Below, piece by piece: positions 60,201-64,000 of a DNA stretch of 64,000 nt. The notes below the pieces were generated by a model. The model was not told the origin of the DNA. It searched no databases and saw only the letters and a list, made by a program, of their open reading frames with translations. The stretch lies in NCBI RefSeq assembly GCF_000472425.1, contig NZ_AXAI01000013.1, forward strand, positions 124,168-188,167, given 5' to 3'. Numbering within the stretch: position 1 is the stretch's first letter; each line of letters starts with the position of its first letter. The translations under genes were made by a program, and so were the position numbers. The stretch is from Bradyrhizobium sp. Tv2a-2 (lineage in GTDB: Bacteria; Pseudomonadota; Alphaproteobacteria; Rhizobiales; Xanthobacteraceae).

Positions 60201-63200
60201 CCGATACGTTGCACGGCAATCATCGCAGCAAGCAGGTCGGCGCTCCGCTCCACGAGCAGGGCGACGACCATCTCCGCGCCGACGCCAAGGCGCGATAGCA
60301 CGTGCGCAATGGCGCGGCTGCGGCGGTCGAGCCTGCTGTAGCTTAGCCGCTGCCGTGCTCCGGAGACCGCGACCGCCCTCGGCGCGCGCTTCACCTGTCG
60401 CGTGAAGCTGCCCGAAAAATTGCCGCGCCTCGCGGTATCGGTCGCAGCACCGTTCCAACCGGTAACAAGCCGGTGCCGCTCCGCCGCCGGCAGCATGGCC
60501 AGGCGCGAAATCCGCTCTTGCGGGTCCGCCGTGATGCTCCTCAGGAGCACCTCGAACTGCGCCGCCATCCGCACGATGGTGGAAGCCTCGAACAGGTCGG
60601 TTGCGTACTCGAAGAAGCCGTGGAATTCGCCGTCGATCTCCGTAAGCTCCAGCGTGATATCGAAGCGTGAAATCCGCTGATCGATCTCCATTCGCGCAAC
60701 CGACAATCCCGGAAAATCGGCCGCCTCGATCGAGGCGTTCTGCAGGACGAACATCACCTGGAACAGCGGCGTGGCATTGCGGCTGCGCGCGACCTGCAGC
60801 GAACGCAAAATCTCCTCGATCGGCAGATCCTGGTTGCGATACGCTTCCAGCGTGACCTGACGCACCCGCCGCAAGACTTCCGCGAAGCCGGGCTCGCCTG
60901 ACAGCTCGGTGCGTAACACGATGGTGTTGGCGAACAACCCGATCAGCCGCTCGGCCTCGATCCGGTTGCGGTTCGCGATCAGCGAGCCCACGGCGAGATC
61001 TTCATGCCCGGTCAGGCGGTACAACAGGCACTGAAACGCTGCGAGCAGCGTCATGAACGGGGTGACGCTCTGCGATTGGCTGAGGGACCGGATAGCGGCC
61101 GACAGCGCGCGCGAAATCCTGAGGTCGTGCCGTGCACCGCGGCCGCTCCAGACGTCAGGGCGCGGCCGGTCGCTGCGCAGCGGCAAGGTGGTGACGCCGT
61201 CGAGCTTCCAGCGCCAGTAGCTCAGCTGCTCCTTTGCGGCTTCCGTTTGCGCCCAGCCATGCTGCCAGGCTGCAAAGTCGCGATACTGGTAAGGCGACTG
61301 CGGCAACGCCGCAGGTTGTCCCGCGCGGATCGCCGTATAATGCGCCGCGAGCTCCTGCCAGAACAGGCGCTGCGACCAGCCATCGGTCGCAAGATGATGA
61401 ATGACGACGATCAGGGCATGGTCGGTTTTGCCGAAATCGAGCAGTACGACGCGAAGCGGCGGCTCGCTCTCGAGCCTGAAGGCGTGGTGCGCAAGCCGCA
61501 TCGCCTCGCGCCGGATCAGGCCTGCACGGCTGACGCGCGCGCAGGACCTTGCGTCCACGCGTTCGAGCTGCGGCGCCGTCGGGTGTGCGGTCTGGACCAG
61601 CTCGCCCTGCGCTTCTGCGAATGTCGCACGCAAAATATCATGCCGCGCGCACACTGCGTCGAGACTCGCCTGCAGGGCAACAACATCGAGTGGGCCGGAC
61701 AGGCGCGCCACTTCGAGAATATTGTAGTTGTATTCGGTCGGATCGAGCGCGGAGAGGAGATACATGCGCTGCTGCTGGAACGACAGCGGCGCATGGGCCT
61801 CGCGCGCTTCCGCACTCCGCCAGAGCGGTGCGCCCTCGCCGCGGCGCTGGGCTGCGGATTGCAGCCGGTCGGCAAGGGCAGCGACTGTCGGCGCGTCGAA
61901 CACGTCGCCGAACGACAGATGAACGCCAAGCTGGCCGCGCAGTCGCGACAGCATCTGGGTCACAACAAGGGAATCCGCGCCGAGCGCAAAGACGTCCTGG
62001 TCGACACCGATCCGCGGAATCTCCAGCAGCTTCGCCCACAGGCCGGTGAGAAACGACTCCAGCTCCGAGCGCGGCCGGCGGAGTTGCGCGTCATCATCGC
62101 CGCCTGCGATCAGGCCGGCCAGCTCGCCACGCTTGATCTTGCCGCTGGCACCTTTCGGGATCTCCGGCACGATGCGGATCAGGCTCGGCACCTTGTAGGC
62201 GGCCAGACGCTGGCGCACGAATTGCCGAAGCTCGGACGCGCTCGCCGCACGGTTCGGGCGCAAGGTGACGACGGCGGCAACGTTTTCGCCGAGCTTCTTG
62301 TGCGGGATTGCAAAGGCACCAGCCTCCAGCACATCGGCGTGGCTCAGCAGCACCTCTTCCACTTCCGACGGCGAGACCTTCTGACCGCCGCGGTTGATGA
62401 CATCCTTGATGCGGCCGACGATGAAGAGATAGCCGTCGGCGTCGAGATAGCCGAGGTCGCCGGTCCGGAACCAGCCGTCACCGAACGCCGCATTCGTCGC
62501 TTCGGGGTCGTTGTAATAGCCCCTGGTCATCGTGGGGCCGCGCAGCACGATCTCGCCGTGCTCGCCGATCGGCACCATCTGTCCTTCGCCGTCATGGATC
62601 GCGATCTCGGGACCTGCGGCACGGCCGACTGAACCTGTCTTGCGTAGCTCGCGCGGATTGGCCGCGATCTGCGAGGCGCCTTCGGTCATGCCGTAGGTCT
62701 CGATGACGGGAACGCCGAACAGTCTTTCCAACCCTTCGAGCGTGGCCGGCGCGAGAGATGCGGAGGCCGAGCGGATCAGGCGCAAGCTGGTTTGGGGCGC
62801 AGGGCCGTCTTTCGCGGCCGACAAAAGCGCACGGTGGATGGTCGGCACCGCGGTGTACCAGGTCGGGCCAAACTCCTTCAGCCAGCCGAAGAAAGACACG
62901 GCATCGAAGCCGGAGGTGAGGATCACGCTCGATCCGGCGGCAAGCGCGGTGAGCAGTCCCGAGATCAGGCCGTGGGCATGGAACAGCGGAAGAACGTTGA
63001 GCAGACGGTCTTCCGCTACCAGCGACAGCACCGCACCGGCGTTGTAGGCCGAAAGGCAGACGCTCGCCTGCGTCAGTGGCACCATCTTCGGGCGCGCCGC
63101 CGTGCCCGAAGTCAACAGAATGAAGGCGTCGTCGTCCCGCCCCGACGGGCCCTGCGTGACCCCAGGCCCAACGGCTGGGCCAACCAGCTCGAAGGCGCCA

Positions 63201-63667
63201 AGGCCTTCGCTCGCGCGCGGCAGGAGGTCTATGACCGCGATGCCGAGTTCGCGCGCCACCTCGCGGCTTGCCGATTTCATGTCGGCACGGATGACCAGCG
63301 CGGCGAGCTTGAGATCGGCGAAGTACCGCTTCAGCTCGTCAGCCGTATAGTCGGGATTGACCGGTACACAGGTCGCGGCCGCTGCCACCGCAAGCAGCGC
63401 GAGCCCGTGTTCCGCTCCGCGGGGCATCACCACTGCGACCCGATCGGCCGCGGCAATACCGAACCGGCGCAGCTGCGCAACCGTTCCGAAGGTCCGCTGA
63501 GCCAGCTCGGCATAGGCCAGGGGCGCATGGCCGGGCGCCAGCACTGCAACCTTACCGGGAGCCGTGGTGGCATGGAAATCCACAAGATTTGCGATGCAGG
63601 AATAGATTTGGCTGCCGGCGCCCTTGCCAGACGACCCCAGCAGCGATGAAGTTGCAACGTCCGACAA
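57209..63667 (-). CDS. Non-ribosomal peptide synthetase, loading ligase-PCP-C-A-PCP-C
   Basis: 2152-residue megasynthetase. Residues about 1-510 are an acyl-AMP ligase (loading) with LLTSGTAARPKMVPL (~183) and ETYGMTEGASQ; PCP1 Ser ~565 in GADSLVVTQM; C1 ~615-1060 with HHLATDGWS (~757); A2 ~1090-1590 with YVIHTSGSSGTPKGV (~1236) and LNAHGKVDRSAL; PCP2 ~1610-1690 with DLGGHSLLAGQ (~1640); C2 ~1700-2140 with HHAVADGWS (~1839). There is no thioesterase. In A2 the A4-region Asp235 equivalent is Val (SFVISMW). The start is TTG with AAGG upstream. A free or PCP-bound acyl-amino acid of two units is a plausible product. Confidence 0.92.
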   Translation of the reverse strand: MSDVATSSLLGSSGKGAGSQIYSCIANLVDFHATTAPGKVAVLAPGHAPLAYAELAQRTFGTVAQLRRFGIAAADRVAVVMPRGAEHGLALLAVAAAATCVPVNPDYTADELKRYFADLKLAALVIRADMKSASREVARELGIAVIDLLPRASEGLGAFELVGPAVGPGVTQGPSGRDDDAFILLTSGTAARPKMVPLTQASVCLSAYNAGAVLSLVAEDRLLNVLPLFHAHGLISGLLTALAAGSSVILTSGFDAVSFFGWLKEFGPTWYTAVPTIHRALLSAAKDGPAPQTSLRLIRSASASLAPATLEGLERLFGVPVIETYGMTEGASQIAANPRELRKTGSVGRAAGPEIAIHDGEGQMVPIGEHGEIVLRGPTMTRGYYNDPEATNAAFGDGWFRTGDLGYLDADGYLFIVGRIKDVINRGGQKVSPSEVEEVLLSHADVLEAGAFAIPHKKLGENVAAVVTLRPNRAASASELRQFVRQRLAAYKVPSLIRIVPEIPKGASGKIKRGELAGLIAGGDDDAQLRRPRSELESFLTGLWAKLLEIPRIGVDQDVFALGADSLVVTQMLSRLRGQLGVHLSFGDVFDAPTVAALADRLQSAAQRRGEGAPLWRSAEAREAHAPLSFQQQRMYLLSALDPTEYNYNILEVARLSGPLDVVALQASLDAVCARHDILRATFAEAQGELVQTAHPTAPQLERVDARSCARVSRAGLIRREAMRLAHHAFRLESEPPLRVVLLDFGKTDHALIVVIHHLATDGWSQRLFWQELAAHYTAIRAGQPAALPQSPYQYRDFAAWQHGWAQTEAAKEQLSYWRWKLDGVTTLPLRSDRPRPDVWSGRGARHDLRISRALSAAIRSLSQSQSVTPFMTLLAAFQCLLYRLTGHEDLAVGSLIANRNRIEAERLIGLFANTIVLRTELSGEPGFAEVLRRVRQVTLEAYRNQDLPIEEILRSLQVARSRNATPLFQVMFVLQNASIEAADFPGLSVARMEIDQRISRFDITLELTEIDGEFHGFFEYATDLFEASTIVRMAAQFEVLLRSITADPQERISRLAMLPAAERHRLVTGWNGAATDTARRGNFSGSFTRQVKRAPRAVAVSGARQRLSYSRLDRRSRAIAHVLSRLGVGAEMVVALLVERSADLLAAMIAVQRIGAAFVSLDPAQASARLASMLESSDPCVIVVARSCARKLREVRSAAPAAAPRMLTVKLEDVAAKVPPKRTAPVRRAPSSLAYVIHTSGSSGTPKGVMIEQRGLANHLASMIAELDLSRHDVIAQTAPQSFVISMWQFLAGPMVGARVHICADAIVRDPLLLAREIMREGVTVLQIVPSLLRVVVERADEKPIQQAFSRLRLLISTGEPLTADLCRAWFGRFPSVPLINAYGASECSDDVSLHRITAASLATATVPVGRPLPNTNAYVLDQHLQPVPTGAIGELYIGGAGVARCYLNDPALTRARFLPDPFSARAEARLYRTGDLARWRADGILECLGRADQQVKIRGYRIELKEIEHVLLDHPDVREAIAELRRDASGEARLVAYVVANAARSPNAAGLRDFLKIRLPVHAIPAAFLFLDRLPLNAHGKVDRSALQAPSRPAAEESGVATSVLARHATEQTLSRIWSDLLSLRRVGPSDNFFDLGGHSLLAGQVMGRIARAFGVSLPIKTIFEAPTVERLARRIDAALAMRTLAPSLDIRGLTEAGPGLPSFTQDQMMGAERELPGLPQFNLPFALRLEGPLDLAALKKALVQVVRRHEALRTAFDLEGEAVVARVAARGAVGPLLEVIDMDAGADERVRRLNLKRAKLFAEQEAWEPIDPSRAPLLRARLLRLSSADHLLLLTFHHAVADGWSIGLLFEEIAKAYSSLRGRRSRPPVVAARPFSDFARWQRQWCGTDEAALQLAYWRENLRGVAPVFGETASRRRPGLGTPTAHQPLELQNGLVTRLTRFSAGQNGTLFMGLLTGLKVLLLLRTGRTDLCVATAMANRTPTDMERVIGPFENTVIVRTELKPELSFVEAFARVRRSVLEAHARQQLPFNILVARLAEEESIDPAFLIQVYFTLQNPLRQPLKLSDVTVRSFGRVHREGQPVLPIDQTWLSLMLKERRSGITGSCVYKSESFGERAIMQWMESYAAILSSAAAHPDMPLARLLGRKAA

Positions 63668-63828
63668 TCGCTTGCCTTTTTTGCTTGGGGTTTGATTGGG
63701 GTAGACTATTCTTCTAGAACTTGACGAAGGCGTCCAGTGCGAGGTGAGGCGAGGTCCCCATATCCATGGCCAATGTTTCTTGGCCCGGGCCTTGCAGCCT
63801 CCGATGGCAGACAGTCGGACGGATCACC
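63668..63828. promoter_or_regulatory. Divergent spacer between NRPS and cyclase-like gene
   Basis: 161 bases upstream of both genes. The sequence around ttgcttttttgcttggggt is T-rich and is the likely promoter region for one or both genes. No operator was found. Confidence 0.3.
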
Positions 63829-64000
63829 ATGCTGGAGAATGAGCCTCGCGCTCAGACGGAAAGCGGCTTGAAACAGTGGCTCGAGGACAATGGTCTCGGC
63901 CAATATGCTGATCTTTTCCAGCAACATCGCATCGATCTCGACGTCATCCCTGACCTGACCGAGCAGGATCTTGCCGAGCTTGGGCTGGTGCTCGGCGACC
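63829..64000 (+). CDS. SAM-domain protein, probable adenylate/guanylate cyclase N-terminus (cut by window end)
   Basis: The first 57 codons carry a sterile-alpha-motif domain: LKQWLEDNGLGQYADLFQQ then IDLDVIPDLTEQDLAELGLVLGD. In Bradyrhizobium this segment heads proteins that continue with a class III nucleotidyl cyclase, an ATPase and TPRs. The rest is outside the window. ATG 63829 is chosen, and an in-frame ATG at 63766 would add 21 residues. Confidence 0.7.
   Translation, partial: MLENEPRAQTESGLKQWLEDNGLGQYADLFQQHRIDLDVIPDLTEQDLAELGLVLGD

Noticed and set aside
61004..62632. Long plus-strand frame inside the NRPS
   Set aside because: Antisense shadow with no motif. The NRPS frame has complete domain signatures here.
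1..64000. tRNA, rRNA, CRISPR array, insertion sequence or prophage
   Set aside because: No cloverleaf with T-arm sequence, no regularly spaced repeats, no transposase or phage motif was seen by reading. A tRNAscan or ISfinder run could still show a small element.

Overview
The window reads as a chromosomal segment of a high-GC alphaproteobacterium, most likely Bradyrhizobium or a close relative. The grounds are the protein families (homospermidine synthase, many Liv and Bug/Tct solute-uptake genes, OpgC, DUF2147, DUF3095), the dense high-GC coding on both strands, and the intergenic palindromes typical of Bradyrhizobiaceae. I saw no insertion sequence, phage gene, CRISPR array, rRNA or tRNA. 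Genus and function calls come from recognising families by eye, not from database searches.

Layout. 0.1-5.1 kb: small membrane protein, then a long leader (candidate alphaproteobacterial speF RNA) before ornithine decarboxylase, a GNAT, a 58-aa membrane protein, RidA and homospermidine synthase, together a putrescine-to-homospermidine island. 5.3-11.5 kb, minus strand: acetoacetate decarboxylase, a Pro-rich protein, a WD40 protein coupled to a His-rich CobW/COG0523 GTPase, and a zinc ABC transporter (znuA, znuB, znuC) led by a His-rich small membrane protein with a Zur-box-like palindrome. 11.7-17.3 kb: Fe-SOD, GNAT, DUF2147, DUF3095, RMD1/YagE, MgtC, an RHH protein and an 80-aa protein. 17.5-22.7 kb: GntR regulator divergent from a CoA-transferase/TctCBA operon that ends in a severed pdxA-like 5' end. 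22.7-28.3 kb, minus strand: SDR, AMP ligase, acyl carrier protein, long-chain acyl-CoA synthetase, MarR, and a protein resembling the RNA polymerase alpha C-terminal domain. 28.5-33.4 kb: Liv-type uptake operon with a LivM-LivG fusion. 33.7-41.6 kb: RND pump, Bug protein, HtpG, SGNH hydrolase, CMD-family protein. 41.7-44.7 kb: broken Bug gene, two dehydrogenases and a GntR/HutC regulator. 44.9-49.8 kb: OpgC, MBL hydrolase, MAPEG, a MocR/PNPOx-like divergent pair. 49.8-55.9 kb: a four-gene flavin monooxygenase, hydrolase, MFS and M24 operon opposite a LysR regulator. 56-63.7 kb: Sfp-type phosphopantetheinyl transferase, a Lys-rich 57-aa protein and a 2152-aa non-ribosomal peptide synthetase. 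The window closes inside a SAM-domain protein, probably an adenylate cyclase.

How parts work together. The decarboxylase and homospermidine synthase form a short polyamine route. The zinc operon imports zinc, and the GTPase/WD40 pair probably handles it in the cytosol. The transferase activates the NRPS carrier domains. The NRPS has the order ligase-PCP-C-A-PCP-C, no thioesterase, and a second adenylation domain in which the usual amino-group-binding Asp is Val. This is the best candidate for an undescribed product. The SDR/ligase/ACP/acyl-CoA synthetase cluster abutting a cut pdxA is a second one.
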